From Simiduia curdlanivorans (GTDB lineage Bacteria; Pseudomonadota; Gammaproteobacteria; Pseudomonadales; Cellvibrionaceae), in contig NZ_JAUFQG010000006.1 of assembly GCF_030409605.1 (NCBI RefSeq), forward strand, positions 434,001-498,000: a stretch of 64,000 nt of DNA, written 5' to 3'. The position numbers and the translations under genes are program-made. The notes under the pieces were generated by a model. The model did not search any database, had not been told where the DNA came from, and saw only the letters and a list, made by a program, of their open reading frames with translations. Shown piece after piece: positions 17,184-25,304 of the stretch (position 1 is the first letter of the stretch; each line of letters opens with the position of its first letter).

Positions 17184-17803
17184 GATGGCTCCTTGCGTTC
17201 AGTAACATGATGTAGATCTTCCGGTGTATCGATATCAATGGCGGCATTGGGCAAACTCACGCTCACCACCGGTTCAGTCAACAATATTTTTTTCGCACCC
17301 TTATCGCCCTGCAGCGCCGCCAACCTAGGAAAATAGCGGCGTGGAAAAATAGCCGGCACGCCCAATTGCCCGGCGTAATGGGCGCAGACAATTTTTTCTT
17401 GACCGCTACCTGCAATAGCGCCAGAAGTTTCGCGTTGTTTCGTATAGCGAAGCCACAAATGTTCCAAGTCCGCGTCGCTTACGGCAATTTGATCCGCTAA
17501 CAAGATCAACACGGCCTCGGCATCTGTCGGTAAATGTTGCACTGCAAAAGCGATACTCGCACCTATGCCCTTCGCCCAGTGCGGATGAACCCGATAGTTA
17601 ACGCGCTGCAACTGAGGCATGCGCGACACAATGGTCTCGGCATGGGCGCCAAGCAAAAGCAACACACGCCCGGGCGCTAAGGTTTCCGCTAAGGTCAAGC
17701 TATGCGCCAATAGGGGCGCACCTTGGTACTGCGCCAACTGCTTGGGCTCGGCGCCAAAGCGCCGGCCTTGGCCTGCGGCTAACACCAGTACCGATAAGGT
17801 CAT
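17171..17803 (-). CDS. MocA/MobA-like nucleotidyltransferase (molybdenum cofactor cytidylyltransferase type)
   Basis: A 210-residue cytoplasmic nucleotidyltransferase with the signature LAAGQGRRFGAEPKQL at the N-terminus and a LADQ metal-binding motif. In operons with molybdo-hydroxylases this family adds CMP to molybdopterin to make the dinucleotide cofactor needed by the large subunit. Four-base ATGA overlap with the XdhC-like gene upstream and 13-bp overlap with the iron-sulfur subunit downstream. The cofactor assignment follows from family and context. Confidence 0.88.
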   Translation of the reverse strand: MTLSVLVLAAGQGRRFGAEPKQLAQYQGAPLLAHSLTLAETLAPGRVLLLLGAHAETIVSRMPQLQRVNYRVHPHWAKGIGASIAFAVQHLPTDAEAVLILLADQIAVSDADLEHLWLRYTKQRETSGAIAGSGQEKIVCAHYAGQLGVPAIFPRRYFPRLAALQGDKGAKKILLTEPVVSVSLPNAAIDIDTPEDLHHVTERKEPSCLN

Positions 17804-18876
17804 CGATACTGCTCTATGGTTTCAGCACCTACTCGCTGTAGCTGAGCCGCCTCTAATATTTGATGGCACTGCGCGAGTGCCGCAAGTGCGATCGATTCCG
17901 GCAGCTCGCCACCGAGATCAAGCCCCATTGGGCCGTGGATGCGGCTATCCGGTTTCAGCCCCGCTTTAATCAGGACGCGGTTTTTACGATGCACAGGACC
18001 TAATAGGCCAATGTATTGCACCTGGCTCGGCAACAAGACCGAGAGCGCGTCGGCGTCTAGCTGGACGTTATGAGTCATAACAAATGCCGCATCCACCGTG
18101 GATAAAGTTTTTATCACGTCGAGATGAGCGGCCGGTTGCCGAATTATCCTATCGGCGCCACTGAAATGTTGTGCCTGGGCATAGGCCACGCGATGGTCGA
18201 TAAGCGTTAGCTGCCAGCCTAGGTTTTTTGCCATCTGAACCAAGGGCACGGCATCGACACCGCCACCAAAAATAGCGAGGTGACGGCGCGCCGTGAGTGA
18301 AATGGTTAACCAAGGCGGATTTTCAGCCTTGCCACCTTTGCCACCTTTGCCACCTTTGCCACCTTTGCCAACATAAGTATTGATAATCGACCTATTTGAC
18401 GTTTGGTACGAACACGCCTCGGCAACAATATCGACGCGATTATTGGCAAGATCGGCAGTTTGTGGCAACGCCAAATTCACACAGTAGTGCACTTTCTGCC
18501 GCCCATTCAAAGCCGCAAATAACGCACACAAGTGCTGATACTGATTGGCCGCTAACACGGGCTGCAACAGAATGCGTACTTTGCCGCCACAGCCTAAACC
18601 AAGCTGCCAGGCCACATCGGTATCGCCGGTGGAATCAAACTCAACTACGCGGGCTTGATTAAAACTGATCACTTTTTTCACATCGTTGAACAGTGCTTTT
18701 TCTAAACAACCGCCGCTGAGCAAACCAAAAAATTCACCGCGATCATTAAACATCATCATCGCACCCGCTTTGCGATAACTGGAGCCTTCAGTATCGATAA
18801 CCGTGCCAAGAACCCAGGTATAGAGATCGCGCTTAGGGTGCCAGTGCTCAAGAATATCTTGAATGTGATTGCCCAT
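17800..18876 (-). CDS. XdhC/CoxI family molybdo-hydroxylase maturation protein with a Gly-Gly-Lys repeat
   Basis: A 358-residue protein. The N-terminal XdhC/CoxI domain (VLGTVIDTEGSSYRKAGAMMMFND ... GLLSGGCLE) and the C-terminal NAD-binding-like domain (HLAIFGGGVDAVPLVQMAKNLGW) are those of factors that sulfurate and protect the molybdenum cofactor before insertion. Between them lies an unusual low-complexity linker GKGGKGGKGGKGGKA encoded by a 9-bp tandem repeat (18331-18369). It is the first gene of the four-gene molybdo-hydroxylase operon, 27 bp downstream of the Rof-like gene, so all five may be co-transcribed. Confidence 0.9.
   Translation of the reverse strand: MGNHIQDILEHWHPKRDLYTWVLGTVIDTEGSSYRKAGAMMMFNDRGEFFGLLSGGCLEKALFNDVKKVISFNQARVVEFDSTGDTDVAWQLGLGCGGKVRILLQPVLAANQYQHLCALFAALNGRQKVHYCVNLALPQTADLANNRVDIVAEACSYQTSNRSIINTYVGKGGKGGKGGKGGKAENPPWLTISLTARRHLAIFGGGVDAVPLVQMAKNLGWQLTLIDHRVAYAQAQHFSGADRIIRQPAAHLDVIKTLSTVDAAFVMTHNVQLDADALSVLLPSQVQYIGLLGPVHRKNRVLIKAGLKPDSRIHGPMGLDLGGELPESIALAALAQCHQILEAAQLQRVGAETIEQYR
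18331..18369. repeat. 9-bp in-frame tandem repeat inside the XdhC-like gene
   Basis: The unit GCCACCTTT (plus strand) is repeated four times plus a partial, encoding a Lys-Gly-Gly repeat in the interdomain linker. In-frame length change by slippage would leave the gene intact. Confidence 0.85.
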
Positions 18877-18903
18877 TAACTTGCCCTTAGTATTTGCTGT
18901 GGC

Positions 18904-19161
18904 TTATTCGCTACTGAGTTGCACGATAAAGTTGTGCGCGCTAACGAGGTTATCTCGGGCCTCGAGCGTTTTGATCCTTGTGAGATCGACGTTAACAGCA
19001 CCCGCCTGTGTTTTTACCTGAAGGCACTCAATGCCGCCCACACGAGTAATATCTTCCGCTATACCCATCACTTGCGCTCCGGAATGCAGTAGCAAATGCA
19101 CCTTTGACGCTCGCATGCATACGATTTCAACATAGTCGTGCGCCTGACAAGAGATTGGCAT
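18904..19161 (-). CDS. Rof-like Rho-binding antiterminator
   Basis: An 85-residue protein resembling E. coli Rof (YaeO), which binds Rho and blocks termination. Family features are the opening PISCQAHDYVEIVCMRASKV (Rof: INCDDYDNLELAC) and a small Sm-like beta barrel with the block VDLTRIKTLEA at the end of the domain. GAGGTG lies upstream of the ATG. It is 27 bp upstream of the XdhC-like gene on the same strand. The link between a Rho modulator and the molybdo-hydroxylase operon is positional only. Confidence 0.78.
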   Translation of the reverse strand: MPISCQAHDYVEIVCMRASKVHLLLHSGAQVMGIAEDITRVGGIECLQVKTQAGAVNVDLTRIKTLEARDNLVSAHNFIVQLSSE

Positions 19162-19196
19162 GAATCTAACACCTCAAGCAAGGGTTCAAACTGAGC

Positions 19197-19541
19197 CTAA
19201 CCATAGCGTATAAAGCCGGGAGCAGGGAAACTTTCAGGCATAAAAAAGAGCCTAGGGAAGGCTCTCAGACGGCCGATGAAGTCGCGCATGACACAGATCG
19301 CACGCGGCAAAAAGGGCAGATATTTCGGGAACGCGTGAACACCCTTCGGCCCAGACACCAAGCATAATTTGGCGGCGTTTAGTGGCACGCAATAGGTTGT
19401 ATTGCAAAGGCTTGCCTCACCCATGAAGCTCGACGGCGGCCCTTCAGGGCCAGCCTGCCAACATAGAATAAAGGCGTTTAACCGATGCCAAAGCCTCCTT
19501 CGCTCACAAACAGTAAAGCCCAAGCTGCCAACGCCCGGCAA
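19197..19541 (-). other. Doubtful ORF, possibly within a dispersed non-coding repeat
   Basis: A 114-codon open frame rich in Cys, Pro and Arg (for example PKGVHAFPKYLPFLPRAICVM). It has no signal peptide, domain or good ribosome-binding site, and a terminator-like hairpin lies inside its 3' part. The sequence reminds me of hypothetical ORFs repeatedly predicted in gammaproteobacterial intergenic repeats, but I cannot verify that here. I do not support it as a protein gene. Confidence 0.3.
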
Positions 19542-19733
19542 TATTTATTCTATCGCCGCGCTCACATTCAACCTTGGATCTTGGTTATTAACTTGAGTGC
19601 TTAAAGCAAGCTCTTTGATTGGGCATTCACTGGAACTTAGCATCAGCGGGGATAAAGCGACGGGACAATTGCAGGTTAATGTTAAACCTAACCTTTCATA
19701 GGGAGGGCATTGGAAGATTATTTGTCGTCAATG

Positions 19734-19764
19734 AAAAAGGGCCGGCCATAACGAGCGCCAGCCC
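19734..19764 (-). terminator. Rho-independent terminator after the PL6 gene
   Basis: On the minus strand GGGCTGGC pairs with GCCGGCCC (one G-U pair) and is followed by five Ts, about 33 bp past the PL6 stop codon. Confidence 0.85.
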
Positions 19765-19796
19765 AAAGATCTAGGGAGCGAAGCCCCTACAAAGAC

Positions 19797-22532
19797 TCAA
19801 TGTGAAACCAATCTAAAACTGTCAAACAGGGCAACACTGTCGACCGGAGGCGCACCGAGATAGGTCAAAGCCACATCATCCACGCGCACATCCGAGTTGG
19901 AATCACCTTCGACACCGCCGCCGCCATTGTAAATATTATTCACATTGTATTTGGCGAAAATGGTTAAACCAGTGTTGGCACCTGAGTTAAAGGTCAAACT
20001 GTCTTTGCGAAAGCTGTCGTCGCCGCTCGGAGCACCCGCGGCAACCAAGGCCTCGTAATCCACCACTTTACTGGCGACAACGGTTGTGCCGTCTTCGCCA
20101 TACACGCCCATGGTTATGGTGGGAGAAAAGCTCGAGGATTTTTCCAACACATACATGCTTAAGGTGTGCTCTGTGTTGGGCTGAATACCGGTTAGCACCT
20201 GATGCACACTCGGCTCACCCACGTCGGCGGCAGTTTTGTAACGCAGCTTGACGGAACCGTCGGCGCCAGAGGCAGAATTGCTGGAACGCTCGGCGCTACC
20301 AATACCCGTGCCTTCGGTGTTTATCCAATCCACATCATCGGTATTACCCTGGTAACTGGTAAAATTTGGATCGACGATGGTCACACTATTTACCACACTG
20401 CTGGTGTTTTTGGCGCCATAAATCGTCGCACTGGTGGCAGCGCCCGAGTTAAAGCTAACGCTGGTCAACTTGTATTTGTTGGTTGAGTTCATCTCGGTAC
20501 TGGTCACCACACCACCGACATCCACCGCAAGAACACCATAACCTTTAACGAAAGCGGTTAGGGTGTAGTCGGTATTGGGGGTTAAGGTCACTTGCTGAGA
20601 CACGCGCGAATCCGCCGCCGTTAACTTAACGCTCTTTTTACGCGAAAAGGTTTCGGCTGCATCTTCCGTGATTTCCGCATTGAGCAAGGTCCAGCTAGAC
20701 GCCGACGCATCGAAATCGTGATTGGCAATAGCCACTTGCGCCACGTGCAGTTCGGTCACCGGTGGGCGGTAGCTGATGGGGCCAACATCGTCGCGCGTTA
20801 ATAAACCACGCAAAACGCTATCGCTACTGACATGATCGGCGCCTGCTTGAGTATCAACAGCGCGGGCTTGGCCATCCATATCTGTGTCGACACTAGCAAA
20901 ACTGCCGATGGTCGACACAATAACCGCGGATAAATCCGGGCTATCAACGCTGGCGCGGTAAATACCCAAACTATCGGGCGCGAGTTTCGCATCGACAAAA
21001 TCAATGCCGCTGGCACTGGTCAATGCATCGCTGTCGGAAAACGCCTGTCCAAAAACGATATTACCTTCGATGGTAGAGGTCGCCGGTAAACCATCGGCAG
21101 CCTGAGTAATTACCGGGCCAATGGCATCGGCAATAATATTATTTAACAGGTATACCGTGTTCGGATTGGTCGATTTACCACCGCCATCTACGTTCAAGCT
21201 GTTGACGCTATCGACAATGGTGTTATTGGCCACATACACATTGGTAAGCTGCTGATAACCGTTGGTGGTTGAGCCGTCTGAGCCCATTAAGACGATACCG
21301 CCATGGTGGGTTGTATCTTGATAGCGGGCACCGGCAATGTAGTTATTAATCACCGTGTGTCCATCGTCAATAATGCGTAAACCACCGGCATAAGGGTGGT
21401 CATCGCCCAATATAAAATTATTGGCGATAATCGTCTTGGCACCGTGGCGGGTTGTCACTGAACCATAACTATTGCGGATAGTGTTGTGCTCAATGCGATT
21501 ACTGCCGGATTTGTTCGATATAACTTCCGCTTCACCCTGCATTGCTTCGAAAAAGTTATGCTCGACCACGGAAAAGGAATCTGCCATGTGCGAATCACTG
21601 GTGCCAATGCGAATACCCTCATTCTCATTGTCGCCACTTTCAGCATAGGCTTTGCCATTAATGGGTGGACGATCGCCAAAATAGTTGTGATCAATTTGCG
21701 TGTAATCTGGATCGGTTAACAGCGGGTCGTTACCACTCGCCACATAGCGATCGACAATCAACAGCGCACCAGGCGCGGTTTTGCCCGAGAACCAGTTGTG
21801 GTCGATACGGTTGTATTGGCCGTAAATATTGAGCCATTTTCCGCTGTCGGTTTCGCCTTCGTCCATATTAATAATGGCATTCTCGGTGATACGGCAGTGG
21901 TTACACGGCGTTGAATCATTACCGCGGGTCTGCAAGAAATCGCTGCTGCCACTGGTGCCGTCCTTAAAGATAAAACCTTGCAGCGTGACGTACTCACCGC
22001 TCATGCGAACACTCGATTCGCCGCCGATGACGACTTCGCCAGGATTTTTTGCCGCAACCACAATCGGCGCCGATTCAGTGCCGATGCCGCCAAAGTTCAA
22101 TTCCAAATTGCTGTAATCGCCATCGTCCAAACACAGGGTAGTGCCGGCAGCTAGGCTCGTCGTGGCGGCGTCTTCTAGCGACGACACACTGGTAAAAGTC
22201 TCGGTGCAGACAACCGCGGGTACCGTGTCGTTATCACCTACAGTGCCGCGTGCGAAATTGCCGGCTGGTGTTGGCGTTGGCGTCGGTGTCGGTGTCGGCG
22301 TTGGTGTCGGCGTCGGTGTGGGCGTTGGTGTGGGCGTTGGTGTCGGCGTCGGTGTCGGCGTCGGTGTCGGCGTTGGTGTCGGCGTCGGTGTTGGTGTCGG
22401 CGTCGGTGTCGGTGTTGGCGTTGGCGTCGGCGTTGGTGTTGGTGTTGGTGTCGATTCGGAACCGCTACCGCCACACGCACTCAACAAGCCGGCAATTAGC
22501 ATTAAAGCTAATAATTTCTTCTGTGACATCAT
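19797..22532 (-). CDS. PL6-family (alginate lyase-like) surface lipoprotein with Pro-Thr linker and C-terminal carbohydrate-binding-like domains
   Basis: A 911-residue predicted lipoprotein: the signal peptide ends at the lipobox LLSAC, lipidated Cys about residue 20. A (PT)n linker of about 60 residues follows. Next is a right-handed beta-helix typical of polysaccharide lyase family 6 (about 105-500), from SSLEDAATTSLAAGTTLCLDDGDYSN through many N-x-I/V rungs such as IEHNTIRNSYG and VINNYIAG. The C-terminal third has two beta-sandwich modules (around DYTLTAFVKGYGVLAVDVGG and EHTLSMYVLEKSSS), most like CBM4/9-type carbohydrate-binding modules. It probably cleaves alginate, or less likely chondroitin-type polymers, at the cell surface. 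AGGAGACA precedes the start. Confidence 0.87.
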   Translation of the reverse strand: MMSQKKLLALMLIAGLLSACGGSGSESTPTPTPTPTPTPTPTPTPTPTPTPTPTPTPTPTPTPTPTPTPTPTPTPTPTPTPTPTPTPTPAGNFARGTVGDNDTVPAVVCTETFTSVSSLEDAATTSLAAGTTLCLDDGDYSNLELNFGGIGTESAPIVVAAKNPGEVVIGGESSVRMSGEYVTLQGFIFKDGTSGSSDFLQTRGNDSTPCNHCRITENAIINMDEGETDSGKWLNIYGQYNRIDHNWFSGKTAPGALLIVDRYVASGNDPLLTDPDYTQIDHNYFGDRPPINGKAYAESGDNENEGIRIGTSDSHMADSFSVVEHNFFEAMQGEAEVISNKSGSNRIEHNTIRNSYGSVTTRHGAKTIIANNFILGDDHPYAGGLRIIDDGHTVINNYIAGARYQDTTHHGGIVLMGSDGSTTNGYQQLTNVYVANNTIVDSVNSLNVDGGGKSTNPNTVYLLNNIIADAIGPVITQAADGLPATSTIEGNIVFGQAFSDSDALTSASGIDFVDAKLAPDSLGIYRASVDSPDLSAVIVSTIGSFASVDTDMDGQARAVDTQAGADHVSSDSVLRGLLTRDDVGPISYRPPVTELHVAQVAIANHDFDASASSWTLLNAEITEDAAETFSRKKSVKLTAADSRVSQQVTLTPNTDYTLTAFVKGYGVLAVDVGGVVTSTEMNSTNKYKLTSVSFNSGAATSATIYGAKNTSSVVNSVTIVDPNFTSYQGNTDDVDWINTEGTGIGSAERSSNSASGADGSVKLRYKTAADVGEPSVHQVLTGIQPNTEHTLSMYVLEKSSSFSPTITMGVYGEDGTTVVASKVVDYEALVAAGAPSGDDSFRKDSLTFNSGANTGLTIFAKYNVNNIYNGGGGVEGDSNSDVRVDDVALTYLGAPPVDSVALFDSFRLVSH
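22262..22450. repeat. (GTTGGC/GTCGGT)n repeat encoding the Pro-Thr linker
   Basis: About 31 tandem 6-bp units (plus strand GTNGGN) encode alternating Pro and Thr on the minus strand. Synonymous third-base variation breaks up perfect identity. Such linkers flexibly space catalytic domains from the lipid anchor. The antisense (GV)n open frame is an artefact. Confidence 0.92.
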
Positions 22533-23068
22533 TGTCTCCTGTCATTATTTTTATAATTTTGCTGAACTTTACCCCAAAAATTGATCAGATCAATTCCAAT
22601 GAGAAATCGGCATTTATCGCTAAACTGTGTGACTGCAGCTCAATAAATCGCCATTCAAAGTCCGCTTAATGGGTTTTTATACCTAAGGCGGCAGAAAACT
22701 TAATCAAGAGAGGCAAGCGTGTCAACCATAAAATCAGATATATTGGGCGCCCAAATTTAGGGGCTAACCCCGAATCTAGCCAAACGACGAGGTACGCACG
22801 CAACGCATGCCTACCCGAACCCATTCGAGAAAACTGACGGCCCGGCGCGAAAAATGCCAGAGAAGGTCGATACTTGCGAGGCAACAAGCGCTAGCCAAGG
22901 GCTGGCCCAGCACAAACATTGTTCAATAGGTTATGCGTTGCTTGCCAACTTAGGCTGCAGCAACAGCGAGCCGTTATAGCGTTAACCTGGACAACGCGAG
23001 GCGCTATCACTTGGGCCGCTAAAACAGGGGGTTATTACAAGGTGGGCATAGTAATTCAGGGCGCAACA
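22533..23068. other. Intergenic region, nothing recognised
   Basis: 536 bp between the start of the PL6 gene and the end of a small membrane-protein gene. The part next to the PL6 start is AT-rich and probably contains its promoter. No gene, RNA or clear repeat was recognised elsewhere. Confidence 0.5.
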
Positions 23069-23488
23069 TTACCAAGATGCAACATTACGAGGGCGCAGTA
23101 ACAGAAGCGGCAAACCCAGGGCGATTGCCACAAAGCCGTTAATAAACCAGTGCCAATAAAGCCCATGGATACCCGAAATTGTCGAATCCAATAACAGCCA
23201 AACAAAAATTGCGGCGAAGCTCAACCACTTAATTTGTGCCTTGCCACTGGTGTAGTAATAATCCACGGCCAAACAAAATAAAATTCCCCAGCTGGCCACG
23301 GTTGGGCCAAAGAGTGAAAGCAACACTTTCACGCTAGGCTGATGAACATCCTGGCCAGATACCGTGTACGCCAAGTAATCGAGATAGGGCTTTACCAGCG
23401 CGGTATCGACCAAAAAAATCAATAAAACCCCGCCAACAGCGTGGGCCACACCCAGCCCTAACAACCAGGAATAGAACAATCTTTGCAT
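23069..23488 (-). CDS. Small four-TM membrane protein
   Basis: A 139-residue integral inner-membrane protein with four predicted membrane helices (LLGLGVAHAVGGVLLIFLVD; LLSLFGPTVASWGILFCLAV; WLSFAAIFVWLLLDSTIS; WFINGFVAIALGLPLLLL). No family with known function recognised. It starts 24 bp after the GbsR-type regulator on the same strand with a strong ribosome-binding site (GGAGG), so the two are almost certainly co-transcribed. It may be controlled by that regulator. Confidence 0.75.
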   Translation of the reverse strand: MQRLFYSWLLGLGVAHAVGGVLLIFLVDTALVKPYLDYLAYTVSGQDVHQPSVKVLLSLFGPTVASWGILFCLAVDYYYTSGKAQIKWLSFAAIFVWLLLDSTISGIHGLYWHWFINGFVAIALGLPLLLLRPRNVASW

Positions 23489-23512
23489 GGCCAGCCTCCA
23501 GCGTTTGAACGA

Positions 23513-24064
23513 TTATTTCGCCTTTTTCTTGGGCAAAAAATGAATTACCTTAGTACCCATTTTAATTAATGCCAAAAGCGATGAGCGCGGCAAGGTGGCA
23601 ATTTGTTCATACCACTGCAACATACCGTCGAGAAAGGTGTGCATCTCGGTGATTTTTTTTCGCACATGGGCCGAGGTTTGCTTGTCCTGCCCCATCTCCA
23701 CCTCGCATTGCCGCAACATGGTCATAATAGGGTCTAACTCGCGCCGCTTGCGCTGTTCGATGATGGTAAAAAAAGTATCCCAGGTATCGCCCACCACGCT
23801 GAAATGATCGCGCCTATCCCCCATCACATGGGTCACCTTAACCAACTCCCAGCTCTGCAGTTCTTTTAAGCTGTTGCTGACATTGGAGCGCGCCACCGAT
23901 AGCAACTCAGTAATTTGCTCGGCGTTCAATGGCTCGGGCGATAAATACAGCAATGCATGTATTTGCGACACAGTGCGATTCACACCCCAGCGACTGCCCA
24001 TCTCGCCCCAATGCAAAATATAGCGCTGCATTAGTGGCGTTAATTGAAAGCTTGGGTTGTCCAT
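23513..24064 (-). CDS. GbsR/MarR-type transcriptional regulator
   Basis: A 183-residue winged-helix regulator of the GbsR subgroup (HWGEMGSRWGVNRTVSQIHALLYL, then the recognition helix region SVARSNVSNSLKELQSW). The ATG at 24064 is preferred over 24133 because AAGGTG lies about 6 bases upstream and the family starts there. Members sense small molecules and repress neighbouring genes. It is divergent from a SAM methyltransferase gene, and the gap contains a large perfect palindrome, the likely operator. Forms an operon with the downstream membrane protein. The ligand is unknown. Confidence 0.87.
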   Translation of the reverse strand: MDNPSFQLTPLMQRYILHWGEMGSRWGVNRTVSQIHALLYLSPEPLNAEQITELLSVARSNVSNSLKELQSWELVKVTHVMGDRRDHFSVVGDTWDTFFTIIEQRKRRELDPIMTMLRQCEVEMGQDKQTSAHVRKKITEMHTFLDGMLQWYEQIATLPRSSLLALIKMGTKVIHFLPKKKAK

Positions 24065-24265
24065 CGTTATCACCTTGGTTGCTGTTATTGCACCACTGAC
24101 ATCTATTGCAGGAATGACGTCATTAGCACACATTCACTAAATTTCAGGGCATATCGGCGTTAAAACGAACCACCGGTTGCCCCGCGCCACTAGCCAGATC
24201 TTTGCTCTAACCCGACCTAAGTTGACCTAAGTCGACTAAGCAAGGCTGCATCACGCTAGCCGAAA

Positions 24266-24303
24266 ATTACAGTAATTTCTGTCTTTACAGAAATTACTGT
24301 AAT
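24266..24303. promoter_or_regulatory. Double palindromic operator between regulator and methyltransferase genes
   Basis: A perfect inverted repeat with 17-bp arms (ATTACAGTAATTTCTGT and its complement) around a 4-bp CTTT spacer. Each arm is itself a dyad of the form ACAGWAATTWCTGT (24269-24282 and 24287-24300), with centres 18 bp apart. A possible -35 TTTACA (24284-24289) for the methyltransferase lies inside. It is most simply explained as two adjacent dimer sites for the GbsR-type protein encoded next to it. Confidence 0.75.
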
Positions 24304-24359
24304 AGCGTACTCTAACTCTGTCAATCACCGAAAGCCGCAAGGCGCGCAAGGAGACGACA

Positions 24360-25265
24360 ATGACCAAGCCCTGCCCCGCAGCCCCCCTAGCACTGCCCGC
24401 TATCGACCAAGCGCATAAACCGCAATTAGATATCATTAATTATTATGTCGAAGCCGGTATGGACTACGAGCCCTGGAGCCGAAACTACAATATGCACTTC
24501 GGCTACTACCGCTGGGGCTTAAACCCTTTCAATTTAGAAACAATGTTGGAGCAAATGAATCGCGAAGTGCTGAATCGGCTCGAACTCAAGCGCGAGCAGG
24601 ATAACCACCTGATTGACTTGGGTTGCGGTGTCGGTAGCTGCGCTCGCTACTGCGTAGAAAATCTCGCCCATACCGAAGTCACTGGCATCAGCATTGTGCC
24701 CACCCAAGTGGATCAAGCCAAAGCGCGCTGCAGCCTCAGCCCACAAGCGCATAAACTGCATTTCAAACTCATGGACTATCGCCGCCAACAGGTGCCAGAC
24801 AACCACTTTAACGGTGCCTACGCCATTGAAAGCAGCTGTTATGACAAGGGCAAAGATAAATTAGCCTTTTTAACCGAGGCCTACCGCACCCTGAAACCCG
24901 GTGCCCGGTTAGTGGTGGCCGACGGCTTCACTAAAACCAAACAGACCTCGCGCCTGTTCAAGGCTTGCTACCGTAAGGTATGCGACGGTTGGGCACTGGA
25001 GGATTTTGCCAATATCGAGGATTTCGTCGCGGCCATGAAAAGCGTCGGCTTTCAGGATATTGTGGTGGAAGACGCCGCTTGGCGAGTGGCGCCCAGTATT
25101 GGTTTTGTGCCTTGGATTTCACTGAAATATTTTTTCAACAAAATCTTCCGCAGCACTGGCGATACCCGCATCCAATGGGGCCATTTTCTGGCCCCCATGT
25201 ACGGCATTATTTTAGGTTTGCACCGCCAGCACTACAGCTACTTCTTAGTGTCCGCTAAAAAATAG
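24360..25265 (+). CDS. SAM-dependent methyltransferase (class I; sterol/UbiE-like)
   Basis: A 301-residue class I methyltransferase. The SAM-binding glycine-rich loop is DLGCGVGSCARYC, followed by VTGISIVPTQVDQA and the post-motif VPDNHFNGAYAIESSCYDKGK. The last is typical of small-molecule C- or O-methyltransferases acting on sterol-, tocopherol- or quinone-like lipids. A C-terminal segment (IGFVPWISLKYFFNKIF) is hydrophobic and may contact the membrane. AAGGAG precedes the ATG. Its promoter overlaps the palindrome shared with the divergent GbsR-type regulator. The substrate is not known. Confidence 0.83.
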   Translation: MTKPCPAAPLALPAIDQAHKPQLDIINYYVEAGMDYEPWSRNYNMHFGYYRWGLNPFNLETMLEQMNREVLNRLELKREQDNHLIDLGCGVGSCARYCVENLAHTEVTGISIVPTQVDQAKARCSLSPQAHKLHFKLMDYRRQQVPDNHFNGAYAIESSCYDKGKDKLAFLTEAYRTLKPGARLVVADGFTKTKQTSRLFKACYRKVCDGWALEDFANIEDFVAAMKSVGFQDIVVEDAAWRVAPSIGFVPWISLKYFFNKIFRSTGDTRIQWGHFLAPMYGIILGLHRQHYSYFLVSAKK

Positions 25266-25304
25266 CTGCGGGATTTGCGTGGCAGGCAAGTAAACGCTGG
25301 GCGA

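Larger units (their letters stand above)
19162..19796. other. Intergenic region with a possible interspersed repeat
   Basis: 635 bp between the Rof-like gene and the PL6 gene. A minus-strand terminator-like hairpin (GAGCC/GGCTC with a T-run) lies at about 19243-19270. An odd Cys/Pro-rich open frame occupies 19197-19541 on the minus strand (listed separately), and the PL6 terminator is at the right end. Confidence 0.5.

Noticed and set aside
22141..22584. Plus-strand (GV)n protein
   Set aside because: It is the antisense of the Pro-Thr linker of the PL6 lipoprotein.
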